DNA of 64,000 nucleotides, from assembly GCF_001277255.1 (NCBI RefSeq), contig NZ_CP012264.1, positions 186,001 to 250,000 of the forward strand, read 5' to 3'. Below the pieces are notes generated by a model. That model saw only the letters and a program-made list of their open reading frames with translations. It made no database searches and had not been told where the DNA came from. The stretch is from Cronobacter condimenti 1330 (GTDB taxonomy: Bacteria; Pseudomonadota; Gammaproteobacteria; Enterobacterales; Enterobacteriaceae). Position numbers and translations under genes: made by a program. Shown in pieces: positions 26,691 to 36,296 of this stretch (position 1 is the stretch's first letter; each line of letters opens with the position of its first letter).

Positions 26691-27721
26691 CCCCCGGAGG
26701 CGAGACGAATGCAGTTTGAATGGCCCGCCATCTTCAGGCGGTTGAGGGTGCCATCGGCGTTATCTTTGCCTTTAATCGGCCCGATAACGACGCGGTTCCA
26801 GCCATTGTTAGAGGTAATGCGCGAATCGAAACCTTCAAAGGCCAGCTGGGCACGGACGGTTTCTGCCTGTTCGGTACCTTTGAACGAACCGCACTGTACC
26901 ATCCAGCGGCGTTCGTCTTTTTTCTCGGCAGGTTTCGCTGTCTCTGCTTCACGCGTCACCGGTGCGGTCTGCGCGGGCTTGCTTTGCACGGTTTCACGCT
27001 GCGAGGTATGCGCTGGCGTCTGGAGCAAATCCTGATACGGCGCGTTGGTCGCCTGCTGCGAACGCAGCTGCGCTGGTTGCGTAGTGCGCGCCGGTGGCGG
27101 GGTCTGCACCGTGCGGGTCTGCGGCGGCTGATACGCCGGCGGCTGACGCGTTTCAACGCGCGGCGTTTCCGTACGCGGTGCGGCACGCATCGGCTGTTGC
27201 GCCGTGTTATTCCACTGTTGTTGCTGTTGCTGTTGCTGTTGTTGAAGTTGTCTCTGGCGTTGCAGCGTTTGCTGACGCTGCGCCGGAGTCTGTTCGTTCC
27301 ACGGCACTTCGCTGAGCTGGGTCGGCTGCTGGCGCATATCCGCCTGCATCTGGTCGAGCAACTGACGCTGTTCGTTGGTCAGTTGATCCTGATTCATGAT
27401 TTCCCCGCCTGCGGAAGGCTCGGTCGGCTTCAATACGCCCGGCTGGCGACTCTCCAGCTCTTTGATGTAACGCCAGCGCTCTTCAGGCTTAGGCGGCAGG
27501 CCATTGCCTGTGACTTTATGACCCGGCAGCGTTTCCGACTCTTCTTTCTTATGATGCGTAATAAAGTACAGACCACCAATAAAGGCGACCAGCGCCGCCG
27601 CTGCTATAGCGACCATCGCCGGTGAAACAGCAGGCAGGTTACGTTGCTTTTTGCGGGTGTTGGTTTTCTTGCGCCGCGCGGGCGTCGGCTGTCCGCGGCG
27701 TACATAATCTCGTTGTGCCAC
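26687..27721 (-). CDS. ftsN: Cell division protein FtsN
   Basis: Late divisome protein that triggers septal peptidoglycan synthesis. 344 residues, 25 longer than E. coli. Basic cytoplasmic tail (1-30), one membrane helix (about 33-54), a periplasmic part with the 'KPEERWRYIKELE' helix region, a long Gln/Pro/Thr-rich linker, and a C-terminal SPOR domain (about 265-344) starting at 'DERRWMVQCGSF' with the two Cys that form a disulfide. A run of ten Gln at 160-169 lies in the linker, encoded by mixed CAA/CAG codons. It follows cytR after 86 bases. Confidence 0.96.
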   Translation of the reverse strand: MAQRDYVRRGQPTPARRKKTNTRKKQRNLPAVSPAMVAIAAAALVAFIGGLYFITHHKKEESETLPGHKVTGNGLPPKPEERWRYIKELESRQPGVLKPTEPSAGGEIMNQDQLTNEQRQLLDQMQADMRQQPTQLSEVPWNEQTPAQRQQTLQRQRQLQQQQQQQQQQWNNTAQQPMRAAPRTETPRVETRQPPAYQPPQTRTVQTPPPARTTQPAQLRSQQATNAPYQDLLQTPAHTSQRETVQSKPAQTAPVTREAETAKPAEKKDERRWMVQCGSFKGTEQAETVRAQLAFEGFDSRITSNNGWNRVVIGPIKGKDNADGTLNRLKMAGHSNCIRLASGG

Positions 27722-27807
27722 TATCGTTTCGCTGTATCCATTCGTTATCAGCCCGCCATGTTACTTAAGGGACGGGCCTTTGACCAGATAAGGAGTCTTA
27801 AAGCCGG

Positions 27808-28842
27808 TTAATTTCGCGGCTTCGGGGCACGGGTGGTGCCGCGCAGCACCAGTTCGCAATCCAGCAGGCGCGAACCACTGCTGACAGTGTGGCCGTTGAG
27901 CTGGCTTAACAGTAACAGCATCGCTTCACGGCCAATATCAAACCGTGGTTGCGCGATGGTGGTCAGCGGCGGATCGCAAAACTCCGCTAACGCGATGTTA
28001 TCAAAGCCGATGATGGAGAGATCTTCCGGTACGCGATAGCCGCGACGCTTCGCCCGTGACAGCGCGCCGAGCGCCATTACGTCGCTGTGGCAGAAAATTG
28101 CTGTCGGCGGCTGCGGCAGGCTCAACAACTGTTCCAGCGCGCTGGCACCCGCCTCGTAGGTGAAATCACCGCGGGCGATGTAATGCGGGTCGACCGTCAT
28201 GCCGCTGCGGCGCAGCGCCTGCACGTAGCCCTGCAAGCGATAATGGCACAACGGCATCTCTTCCGGCCCGGCGATACACGCGATGCGCTGATGACCCAGT
28301 TCATGCAGATAATTCACCGCGTTAAAGGCGGCAGTGAGGTTGTCGATATGCACCGTCGGCAGTTCCAGCTCTGGTGCGAATTCGTTTGCCATCACCATCG
28401 GCGGCAGGTTGCGCTGCTCTTCTTTACTGGCGTCAAACGGCAGGCGCGAGCCGAGCAGCAGCATACCGTCTATCTGCTTAGTGATGATGAGATCAATGAA
28501 CGTTTTTTCCTGCTGATTTTGATGCGCGCAGTCGCCAATCAGTACCAGATACCCCTGTTCCGCCGCGGTGACTTCAATGCCGCGAATAATCTCGCTGAAA
28601 AACGGATCGCAGATGTCCGGAACAATCACCAGAATGGTGCGTGATTCATTACGTTTGAGGTTTCGGTTTAACGATCCGGGCAGATAACCGACATCTATCG
28701 CGGCCTGCTCCACGCGGTTACGGGTAGCCTGAGAGACTTTTTCGGGGTTCATCAGGGCTCGGGATACCGTCGCGGTAGAGACGCGGGCGCGAACGGCGAC
28801 ATCTTTCATGGTTGCGGCGGCAACCTGCTTTTTGGACTTCAC
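27808..28842 (-). CDS. cytR: LacI-family repressor CytR
   Basis: Cytidine-responsive repressor/anti-activator that works with CRP on nucleoside uptake and breakdown genes. 344 residues (E. coli 341). N-terminal helix-turn-helix 'TMKDVAVRARVSTATVSRALMNPEKVS' (about 10-36) and a periplasmic-binding-protein-like effector domain with 'VIVPDICDPFFSEIIRGIE'. The start is preceded by GGAG. The 155 bases upstream lead to priA; CytR and CRP sites are expected there but not called. Confidence 0.95.
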   Translation of the reverse strand: MKSKKQVAAATMKDVAVRARVSTATVSRALMNPEKVSQATRNRVEQAAIDVGYLPGSLNRNLKRNESRTILVIVPDICDPFFSEIIRGIEVTAAEQGYLVLIGDCAHQNQQEKTFIDLIITKQIDGMLLLGSRLPFDASKEEQRNLPPMVMANEFAPELELPTVHIDNLTAAFNAVNYLHELGHQRIACIAGPEEMPLCHYRLQGYVQALRRSGMTVDPHYIARGDFTYEAGASALEQLLSLPQPPTAIFCHSDVMALGALSRAKRRGYRVPEDLSIIGFDNIALAEFCDPPLTTIAQPRFDIGREAMLLLLSQLNGHTVSSGSRLLDCELVLRGTTRAPKPRN

Positions 28843-28997
28843 TTCATCTCCTCGTCGCGCGCAGGCGCAGACTCGTCCTGTAATCTGACACGCCTCACAT
28901 TCTTAACAGATCTTGAGCGCGGCGGTTACAAAAATTACATCAGAGATGTGACGGATATTAAATTTTACGATCCGTTTCGCAGAAGCGGGCGGGGCGC

Positions 28998-31193
28998 TTA
29001 GCCTTCGGTGGGGTCAACGTCGAGCGTCCATTTCACTTTACGCGCGGCAGGCAGCGTGCCCACCAGCGGCAGACTTCCCGCGACGATACGCTGAAGCTGC
29101 AAACGCGACGGATGTTGCAGCAAGAGTTGCCAGCGGTAGCGGCCGCCGCGTTTTGGTTGTAATGCGGGCACCGGGCCGAGCAGCCAGAGCTTGTCATCCG
29201 CAAGCGGGCTTGCCTGAAGCAGATTACGCAATTGCTGGAGGAACGCGGGCGCGTCCTGGTTATGGTGATCTTCTGCGCGAATCAAAATATGGCTGCTGTA
29301 AGGCGGCAGCCAGACGCTGCTGCGCTCGGTCAGCGCCTGATCGGCAAACGCGTCGTACCCCTGATGCAGCAACGTCTGCAACAGCGGATGTTCCGGGTGG
29401 TGCGTTTGCAACACCACTTCACCCTGTTTTCCCGCGCGCCCGGCGCGGCCTGCCACCTGGGTGTAAAGCTGGGCGAAGCGCTCCGCCGAGCGGAAATCAG
29501 CGCAAAACAGCGCGCCATCGACATCCAGCAGCGCCACCAGCGTGACGTCGGGAAAGTGATGTCCTTTGGCCAGCATCTGGGTGCCAATCAAAATGCGCGC
29601 GCCGCCACGATGAACTTCGGCGAGTTGCTCTTCAAGCGCCCCTTTGCGGCTCGTCGTGTCACGGTCGATGCGCGAGAGCGGCACGCCGGGGAAGAGTGGC
29701 GCGAGACTCTGTTCCAGTTGCTCCGTGCCAAGCCCTACCGGCACCAGATGCGTGGAGCCGCAGCCCGGACACTGGCGCGGCACCGGACGCTGGCTGTCGC
29801 AATGGTGGCAGCGCAACTGATGTTGCGCCTGATGCAGCGTGTAGTAGTGATCGCAGCGCGGGCATTCGGCTATCCAGCCGCAGTCATGGCACAGCAGCGC
29901 AGGTGCGAAGCCGCGGCGGTTAAGAAACAGAATGACCTGATTATCGGCCTGCAAATGCTGGCGCATCCGGGCGACCAGTGCTGGTGCGAGACCTGCCTGT
30001 AGCGCCTGGCCTTTGAGATCCAGCACATGCTGCTGCGCCGGGCGCGCGTTACCCGCGCGGTGGGTCAGCTTCAGCACGCGGTATTTACGCTGGCGCACAT
30101 TGTGCAGCGTCTCCAGCGCAGGCGTGGCGGAGCCTAAAATAATCGGGATCTGCTCGCTGTGCGCGCGGTAGACCGCCAGATCGCGCGCATGGTAGCGCCA
30201 GCCTTCCTGTTGCTTATACGAACTGTCATGCTCTTCATCGATAACAATCACCCCAAGATCTTTAAACGGGGTGAACAGCGCCGAGCGCGTGCCGATAACG
30301 ATAGCCGCCTCGCCGCTTTTGGCTTTCAGCCAGGCCGCCAGCCGTTCGCTGTCGTTCAGCGCCGAGTGCAGCACTTCTACCGGCGCGTTGAACCGCTCGC
30401 GAAAACGCGCGATGGTCTGCGGCGTCAGGCCGATTTCCGGCACCAGCACCAGCGCCTGTTTGCCTTGCGCCAGCGTGTTTTCAAGCACGCTTAAATAGAC
30501 TTCGGTTTTCCCCGAGCCCGTTACGCCCGCCAGCAGCCAGGCACAGAAGTTGTCCGCTTCGCCGCGAATGGCGCCGACCGCCGTCGCTTGTTCGGTATTA
30601 AGCCGCAGGCGGTCACCCGCCACCGAAAACTGGCTGCGCCAGTCGGCGACCGGTGGCAGTTCGCTGCCAAGCTCGCACAGGCCTTTGGCGCGCAGCGCCT
30701 GAAGCGCGGCATCGTTAAAGGCCATCTGTGCGACTTCATGGCGCCACAACCTGCGCTGACGCAGCGCCGCCAGCGCTTGTTGCTGTTTTGGCGAACGTTT
30801 GAGGCTGTTAAGATCGACCGCCTGGCCTTCTTCGGTGGCGAACCAGTACCAGAGTGGCGCGGGGCTTGCGGGTTTGCCCTGGCGCAGCAGCACCGGCAGC
30901 GCGTGAAACAGCACTTCGCCCACGGGATGATGATAATAATCCGCCGCCCAGAGCAGCATTCGCCAGAGCGTAGGCGGGTAGAGCGACGCGCCGTCCAGCA
31001 CCTCATCCACGCTTTTCAGCTCGCCGAGCGGCAGTTCGCTCTCGTCGCCCACCGCCACCACGACGCCGACGCGCTGCTGACGCCCGAACGGCACGCGCAC
31101 GCGACACCCCGCCACCGCCGTCATGGTGTCGGGCAGCAGATAGTCAAAGGTGCGGGCAAGCGGAACGGGCAGGGCAACGCGGGCTACAGGCAT
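28998..31193 (-). CDS. priA: Primosomal helicase PriA
   Basis: 3'-5' superfamily 2 helicase that restarts stalled replication forks. 731 residues (E. coli 732). An N-terminal DNA-binding domain, Walker A 'GVTGSGKTEVY' near 228, the DEEH box in 'VIVIDEEHDSSYKQ' near 320, and eight zinc-binding Cys between 'LCHDCGWIAECPRC' and 'RQCPGCGSTH' (about 435-480). 'VAGRAGRAGKQGEVVLQT' is helicase motif VI. Divergent from rpmE. Confidence 0.97.
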   Translation of the reverse strand: MPVARVALPVPLARTFDYLLPDTMTAVAGCRVRVPFGRQQRVGVVVAVGDESELPLGELKSVDEVLDGASLYPPTLWRMLLWAADYYHHPVGEVLFHALPVLLRQGKPASPAPLWYWFATEEGQAVDLNSLKRSPKQQQALAALRQRRLWRHEVAQMAFNDAALQALRAKGLCELGSELPPVADWRSQFSVAGDRLRLNTEQATAVGAIRGEADNFCAWLLAGVTGSGKTEVYLSVLENTLAQGKQALVLVPEIGLTPQTIARFRERFNAPVEVLHSALNDSERLAAWLKAKSGEAAIVIGTRSALFTPFKDLGVIVIDEEHDSSYKQQEGWRYHARDLAVYRAHSEQIPIILGSATPALETLHNVRQRKYRVLKLTHRAGNARPAQQHVLDLKGQALQAGLAPALVARMRQHLQADNQVILFLNRRGFAPALLCHDCGWIAECPRCDHYYTLHQAQHQLRCHHCDSQRPVPRQCPGCGSTHLVPVGLGTEQLEQSLAPLFPGVPLSRIDRDTTSRKGALEEQLAEVHRGGARILIGTQMLAKGHHFPDVTLVALLDVDGALFCADFRSAERFAQLYTQVAGRAGRAGKQGEVVLQTHHPEHPLLQTLLHQGYDAFADQALTERSSVWLPPYSSHILIRAEDHHNQDAPAFLQQLRNLLQASPLADDKLWLLGPVPALQPKRGGRYRWQLLLQHPSRLQLQRIVAGSLPLVGTLPAARKVKWTLDVDPTEG

Positions 31194-31396
31194 GAAGGCA
31201 TCCGGGCTGAGAAAAGGAGCGTCATAGTGTACACTGTGTGTTCATAAATTTGCGGATCAGTTTGCATGGGGCGGTTATTTTCTGTATGATTCGCCGCCTT
31301 TGATGCCCTTTAAAAGTATCAAACCGACTTTATCAACATCGCGTGGTGTCTGGCGTAAGGGCTGGAAGAGCGACGCGGCCTTAACTGAGGTTTCCC

Positions 31397-31609
31397 ATGA
31401 AAAAAGATATTCACCCGAAATATGTTGAAATCACCGCTACCTGCTCTTGCGGTAACGTGATCAAAACTCGCTCCACCGTTGGCCACGACCTGAACCTGGA
31501 CGTGTGCGGCAACTGCCACCCGTTCTTCACTGGTAAACAGCGTGTTGTTGATACCGGTGGTCGTGTTGAGCGTTTCAACAAACGCTTCAGCATCCCGGGC
31601 AGCAAATAA
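31397..31609 (+). CDS. rpmE: 50S ribosomal protein L31, zinc-binding form
   Basis: Ribosomal protein at the subunit interface, 70 residues. The Zn-binding C+ form: Cys in 'TCSCGN' (16 and 18) and 'VCGNCHPF' (37 and 40). In many enterobacteria a Zn-free paralogue replaces it when zinc is scarce; no such copy is in this window. AGG upstream of the ATG, strong terminator after. Confidence 0.97.
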   Translation: MKKDIHPKYVEITATCSCGNVIKTRSTVGHDLNLDVCGNCHPFFTGKQRVVDTGGRVERFNKRFSIPGSK

Positions 31610-31621
31610 GTTTCCCGAAAA

Positions 31622-31646
31622 AAGGCGCCAGACGGCGCCTTTTTTG
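31622..31646 (+). terminator. rpmE terminator
   Basis: Stem AAGGCGCC / GGCGCCTT with loop AGAC, followed by a T run. It begins 13 bases after the rpmE stop. Confidence 0.9.
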
Positions 31647-31661
31647 TTGCTTGCGAGCACA

Positions 31662-31690
31662 AAACAAAGGCGCCGATGGGCGCCTTTGTC
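31662..31690 (-). terminator. metJ terminator
   Basis: Eleven-base stem ACAAAGGCGCC / GGCGCCTTTGT with loop GATG, just after the metJ stop and followed on the minus strand by TTTTGT. It shares the GGCGCC core with the convergent rpmE terminator 30 bases away. Confidence 0.8.
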
Positions 31691-31701
31691 GTTGATGCTA
31701 A

Positions 31702-32019
31702 TCAGTATTCCCAGGTATCCGGGTCGATACCCATTTCACGCATGATTACCTTCGCCTCTTCCGGGATCTCGTCGCTGCGCTCTTTACGCAGATCGTCGTC
31801 GTCCGGTAAGGGTTGACCGGTAAAGGCGTGAAGGAAAGCCTCACACAGCAGCTCGCTGTTGGTGGCATGGCGCAGGTTGTTAACCTGACGACGGGTGCGT
31901 TCATCGGTGAGGATTTTTAACACCTTCAGAGGAATGGAAACCGTAATTTTTTTGACCTGTTCGCTCTTCTTGCCGTGCTCAGCGTAGGGGCTGATATATT
32001 CGCCGTTCCATTCAGCCAT
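31702..32019 (-). CDS. metJ: Methionine repressor MetJ
   Basis: Ribbon-helix-helix repressor that uses S-adenosylmethionine as corepressor and binds tandem Met boxes. 105 residues. The DNA-binding strand is '[15 protein letters not shown]' (about 23-37). Divergent from metB; Met boxes lie in the shared 281-base gap and in front of metF. Confidence 0.97.
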
Positions 32020-32214
32020 GAGATACCTTTAATCCTCTCAGTCAGTAGAAAAAGATTAAAACCGGATAGGTCTCACGGTCTTAACCCGATAGTCTGTTAT
32101 TTAGCAGCGACGGATAATACCGTGACTTCAGTACGGATGCTGCATCACTGCGCAATAAAACACATGATTTTAACGGCTAATCCTGTTTTGCTCAATCTAT
32201 ACGCAAAGAAGTTT

Positions 32215-32238
32215 AGATGTCCAGATGTATTGACGTCC
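32215..32238. promoter_or_regulatory. Tandem Met boxes of metJ/metB
   Basis: Three consecutive 8-base units, AGATGTCC, AGATGTAT and TGACGTCC, each matching the MetJ consensus AGACGTCT at 5 to 6 positions. They lie 63 bases before the metB ATG in the metJ-metB divergent gap. Confidence 0.85.
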
Positions 32239-32300
32239 ATAATGGCAATGTTTACTCTGTCACCTGACTTTTCTCCGATAATGCCAGGAAACGACTCCTC

Positions 32301-33455
32301 ATGACGCGTAAACAGGCCACCATCGCAGTTCGCAGCGGGCTTAATGACGACGAGCAGTACGGCTGCGTCGTCCCGCCGATCCACCTCTCCAGCACCTATA
32401 ACTTCACCGGCTTTAACGAACCGCGCGCACACGACTATTCTCGTCGCGGCAACCCGACGCGCGATGTTGTCCAGCGTGCGCTGGCGGAGCTGGAAGGCGG
32501 CGCGGGCGCCGTGCTGACCAACACCGGCATGTCGGCAATTCATCTGGTGACCACCGTTTTCCTGAAGCCTGGCGATCTGCTGGTCGCGCCGCACGACTGT
32601 TACGGCGGCAGTTATCGTCTGTTCGACAGCCTCGCGAAACGCGGCTGTTATCGGGTGAAGTTTGTCGATCAGGGCGATGAGGCGGCGTTAAAGGCGGCGC
32701 TCGCGGAGCAGCCGAAACTCGTGCTGGTCGAAAGCCCGAGTAATCCCTTGTTGCGCGTGGTGGATATTGCGAAAATTTGCGAACTTTCGCGCGCGGCCGG
32801 AGCCATAAGTGTGGTGGATAATACGTTCCTGAGCCCGGCATTGCAGAACCCGCTGGCGCTGGGTGCCGATCTGGTGCTGCACTCCTGCACCAAATACCTC
32901 AACGGACATTCCGATGTGGTCGCGGGCGTAGTGATTGCCAAAGATTCGGACACCGTGACCGAGCTTGCCTGGTGGGCGAATAACATCGGCGTGACGGGCG
33001 GCGCGTTCGACAGCTATTTGCTGCTGCGCGGCCTGCGCACGCTAAGCCCGCGTATGGAAGTGGCGCAGCGTAACGCCAGCGCGATTGTTGACTTCCTGAA
33101 GACCCAGCCGCGGGTGAAAACGTTGTATCATCCGTCGCTGCCGGAAAACGCGGGCCATGACATCGCGGTGCGTCAGCAGAAAGGCTTCGGCGCGATGCTG
33201 AGCTTTGAACTTGATGGCGATGAACAGACGCTGCGCCGTTTTCTGGGCGCGCTGGAGCTGTTTACGCTTGCGGAATCCTTAGGTGGGGTGGAAAGCCTGA
33301 TTTCCCACGCCGCGACGATGACCCATGCGGGCATGGCGCCGGAAGCGCGCGCCGCAGCCGGCATTTCCGAGACGCTGCTGCGCATCTCGACGGGTATTGA
33401 AGATAGCGAAGATTTAATTGCCGACCTGGAAAAAGCATTCCAGGCGGCAGGTTAA
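32301..33455 (+). CDS. metB: Cystathionine gamma-synthase
   Basis: PLP enzyme that joins O-succinylhomoserine and cysteine into cystathionine. 384 residues (E. coli 386). The PLP lysine is in 'LHSCTKYLNGHSDVVAG' near 197; 'YSRRGNPTRDVVQRALAELEGG' and 'VESPSNPLLRVVDI' are family motifs. AGGA precedes the ATG. Nine bases separate it from metL; under MetJ control. Confidence 0.97.
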   Translation: MTRKQATIAVRSGLNDDEQYGCVVPPIHLSSTYNFTGFNEPRAHDYSRRGNPTRDVVQRALAELEGGAGAVLTNTGMSAIHLVTTVFLKPGDLLVAPHDCYGGSYRLFDSLAKRGCYRVKFVDQGDEAALKAALAEQPKLVLVESPSNPLLRVVDIAKICELSRAAGAISVVDNTFLSPALQNPLALGADLVLHSCTKYLNGHSDVVAGVVIAKDSDTVTELAWWANNIGVTGGAFDSYLLLRGLRTLSPRMEVAQRNASAIVDFLKTQPRVKTLYHPSLPENAGHDIAVRQQKGFGAMLSFELDGDEQTLRRFLGALELFTLAESLGGVESLISHAATMTHAGMAPEARAAAGISETLLRISTGIEDSEDLIADLEKAFQAAG

Positions 33456-33464
33456 GGGGTAAGC

Positions 33465-35897
33465 ATGAGTGTTACAGCGCCTGCAGGGACGAACGGTCGT
33501 CAGCTGCACAAATTTGGCGGCAGCAGTCTCGCCGACGTGAAATGTTACCTGCGCGTCGCGGGTATCATGGCCGACTATTCCCGCGCCGGGGATATGATGG
33601 TGGTTTCCGCGGCAGGCAGCACAACCAACCAGTTGATAAGCTGGCTGAAGTTAAGCCAGAACGATCGTCTCTCCGCCCATCAGGTGCAACAAGCGCTGCG
33701 CCGTTACCAGAGTGAGCTTATCTCCGGACTGCTGCCAGCCTCGGTCGCTGACGGGCTGGTGAGCGAATTCATCCGCGATCTGGAGCGTCTCGCGGCGCTG
33801 CTTGACGGCACCATCACCGACGCGGTTTATGCCGAAGTTGTGGGGCATGGCGAAATCTGGTCGGCGCGTCTGATGGCCGCCGTACTGAAAGAGCAGGGGC
33901 TTGACGCCGCCTGGCTCGACGCGCGCGATTTCCTGCGCGCCGAACGCGCCGCTCAGCCACAGGTTAACGAAGGCCTCTCCTTCCCGCTGTTGCAGCAGTT
34001 GCTCGTGCAGCATCCGGGCAAACGACTGGTGGTCACCGGCTTTATCTGCCGTAATGACGCGGGCGAAACCGTTCTGCTTGGCCGTAACGGCTCGGACTAC
34101 TCCGCGACGCAAATCGGCGCGCTGGCCGGCGTGTCCCGCGTCACCATCTGGAGCGACGTGGCGGGCGTTTACAGCGCCGACCCGCGCAAAGTCAAAGATG
34201 CCTGTCTGCTGCCGCTGCTGCGCCTGGATGAGGCGAGCGAACTGGCGCGTCTCGCCGCGCCGGTGCTGCATGCCCGCACGTTACAGCCAGTTTCAGGCAG
34301 TGATATCGATCTTCAGCTGCGTTGCAGCTACAGCCCGGAGCAAGGCTCCACGCGTATCGAGCGTGTGCTGGCTTCCGGCACCGGCGCACGTATCGTGACC
34401 AGCCATGATGACGTCTGCCTTATCGAATTCACGGTACCGTCGCACCTGGATTTCAAGCTGGCGCATCACGAGGTTGACGCGCAGCTTAAACGCGCGCAGT
34501 TGCGTCCGCTGTCAGTGGGCGTCCATCCTGACCGCCGCCTGTTGCAGCTTTGCTACACCTCGGAAGTGGTGGGCAGCGCCCTGAAGCTGCTTGAAGACGC
34601 CGCGCTGCCGGGAGAACTGCGCCTGCGCGAAGGTCTGGCGCTGGTCGCGCTGGTCGGCGCGGGCGTCTGCCGTAATCCGCTGCACAGCCACCGTTTCTGG
34701 CAGCAGCTTAAAGATCAGCCGGTCGAGTTTATCTGGCAGTCGGAAGAGAGTATCAGTCTTGTCGCCGTTCTGCGCGCGGGCCCGACGGAGAGCCTGATTC
34801 AGGGGCTGCACCAGTCGCTGTTCCGGGCGGAAAAGCGCATCGGCCTGATGCTGTTCGGCAAAGGGAATATCGGTTCGCGCTGGCTTGAACTGTTCGCGCG
34901 CGAGCAGGAGACACTCTCTGCGCGTACCGGGCTTGAGTTTGTGCTGGCGGGCGTGGTCGACAGCCGCCGTAGCCTGCTCAACTACGAGGGGCTGGACGCG
35001 AGCCGCGCGCTGGCCTTCTTTAATGATGAAGCGGTCGAGCAGGATGAAGAGTCGCTGTTTCTGTGGATGCGCGCGCACCCGTACGACGATCTGGTGGTGC
35101 TGGATGTGACGGCAAGTGAGAACCTGGCGGATCAGTATCTCGATTTCGCCAGTTACGGTTTTCACGTCATTAGCGCCAATAAACTGGCGGGTGCGAGCAA
35201 CAGCCAGAACTATCGCCAGATCCGCGACGCGTTTGCGAAAACGGGCCGCCACTGGCTGTATAACGCGACCGTCGGGGCCGGGTTGCCGGTAAACCATACG
35301 GTGCGCGATCTGCGTGACAGCGGCGATTCGATTCTTTCCATCAGCGGTATTTTTTCAGGCACGCTGTCGTGGCTGTTTTTACAGTTCGACGGCACGGTGC
35401 CGTTTACCGAGCTTGTCGACCAGGCCTGGCAGCAGGGGCTGACCGAGCCTGACCCGCGTGTTGACCTCTCAGGAAAAGACGTGATGCGTAAGCTGGTGAT
35501 CCTGGCGCGCGAGGCGGGCTACGATATTGAGCCTGACCAGGTGCGCGTGGAATCGCTGGTGCCTGCGGGCTGCGAGGAAGGCTCGGTGGATCATTTCTTT
35601 GAATATGGCGATGCCCTAAACGAACAGATGGTGCAACGGCTGGAAGCGGCGCGCGAACTCGGCCTGGTGCTGCGCTATGTGGCGCGTTTCGATGCGAATG
35701 GCAAAGCGCGCGTCGGCGTCGAGGCGGTGCGTCCTGAACATCCGCTGGCCTCGCTGCTGCCATGCGACAACGTCTTCGCCATAGAGAGCCGCTGGTATCG
35801 CGACAACCCGCTGGTGATCCGCGGGCCAGGCGCGGGCCGCGACGTGACCGCCGGCGCGATTCAGTCCGATCTCAACCGTCTGGCGCAGTTGTTGTAA
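33465..35897 (+). CDS. metL: Bifunctional aspartokinase II / homoserine dehydrogenase II
   Basis: First and third steps from aspartate to homoserine, for methionine. 810 residues, same as E. coli. Aspartokinase domain at the N-terminus ('LHKFGGSSLADVKCY', 'GRNGSDYSATQIGALAG'), an ACT-like linker, then a homoserine dehydrogenase domain from about 460 ('LMLFGKGNIGSRWLELF', catalytic 'NATVGAGLPVNHTVRDL', 'GIFSGTLSWLF'). Downstream of metB and transcribed with it. Confidence 0.97.
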   Translation: MSVTAPAGTNGRQLHKFGGSSLADVKCYLRVAGIMADYSRAGDMMVVSAAGSTTNQLISWLKLSQNDRLSAHQVQQALRRYQSELISGLLPASVADGLVSEFIRDLERLAALLDGTITDAVYAEVVGHGEIWSARLMAAVLKEQGLDAAWLDARDFLRAERAAQPQVNEGLSFPLLQQLLVQHPGKRLVVTGFICRNDAGETVLLGRNGSDYSATQIGALAGVSRVTIWSDVAGVYSADPRKVKDACLLPLLRLDEASELARLAAPVLHARTLQPVSGSDIDLQLRCSYSPEQGSTRIERVLASGTGARIVTSHDDVCLIEFTVPSHLDFKLAHHEVDAQLKRAQLRPLSVGVHPDRRLLQLCYTSEVVGSALKLLEDAALPGELRLREGLALVALVGAGVCRNPLHSHRFWQQLKDQPVEFIWQSEESISLVAVLRAGPTESLIQGLHQSLFRAEKRIGLMLFGKGNIGSRWLELFAREQETLSARTGLEFVLAGVVDSRRSLLNYEGLDASRALAFFNDEAVEQDEESLFLWMRAHPYDDLVVLDVTASENLADQYLDFASYGFHVISANKLAGASNSQNYRQIRDAFAKTGRHWLYNATVGAGLPVNHTVRDLRDSGDSILSISGIFSGTLSWLFLQFDGTVPFTELVDQAWQQGLTEPDPRVDLSGKDVMRKLVILAREAGYDIEPDQVRVESLVPAGCEEGSVDHFFEYGDALNEQMVQRLEAARELGLVLRYVARFDANGKARVGVEAVRPEHPLASLLPCDNVFAIESRWYRDNPLVIRGPGAGRDVTAGAIQSDLNRLAQLL

Positions 35898-35913
35898 TAC
35901 GCGTTCGCGATAA

Positions 35914-35939
35914 AAAAGGAGCCGATGGCTCCTTTTTTG
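35914..35939 (+). terminator. metBL terminator
   Basis: Stem AAAGGAGCC / GGCTCCTTT followed by TTTTGTTTT, 17 bases after the metL stop; the A6 tract on the left would also allow function on the other strand. Confidence 0.85.
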
Positions 35940-36296
35940 TTTTCCGGTGGGGAAGCCGATGAATTGGCCCAGCCTTGTAAAAGGGCGCCCCGGCGAGGGC
36001 AAGGCTTATGCTGCATCCCTCTTCTCTTTGAGGAGAAGGTCGGGGTGAGGGGCGAAGGCGTAATCCGGTTAAGCGAAGCGTCACCTACCTCCCCGCATCA
36101 CCACCACCGCACGTCTGTACAATCATTGTTCATTCTCTTGTCATGAACCTTTTTCATCTTCACTGAAAAATACTCACATCAAGTGATGATTTACCTGTTG
36201 ACGGCACCCGGCTTTTCCGTCATTTTTACATCTGGACGTCTAAACGTATAGAAGTCAACCCACGCGACTATGACACAGCGATTGATGAGGTAAGGT
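35940..36296. other. metL-metF gap: dispersed repeat and metF control region
   Basis: After the metL terminator, 36016-36053 is a copy of the CCCTCTTCTC...GAGAAGG palindrome with the tail TCGGGGTGAGGGGC, related to the copy at 2074-2109. Farther right the sequence becomes AT-rich and leads into the metF promoter and Met boxes. No gene is seen. Confidence 0.7.
36226..36257 (+). promoter_or_regulatory. Tandem Met boxes of metF
   Basis: Four consecutive 8-base units (TTACATCT, GGACGTCT, AAACGTAT, AGAAGTCA); the second matches the AGACGTCT consensus at 7 of 8 positions, the others are weaker. They end 39 bases before the metF ATG, so MetJ repression of metF is expected. Confidence 0.85.

Noticed and set aside
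26679..26697. CGGGGG/CCCCCG palindrome as a classical ftsN terminator
   Set aside because: No T run follows on the minus strand, and the centre is used as the hslVU -35.
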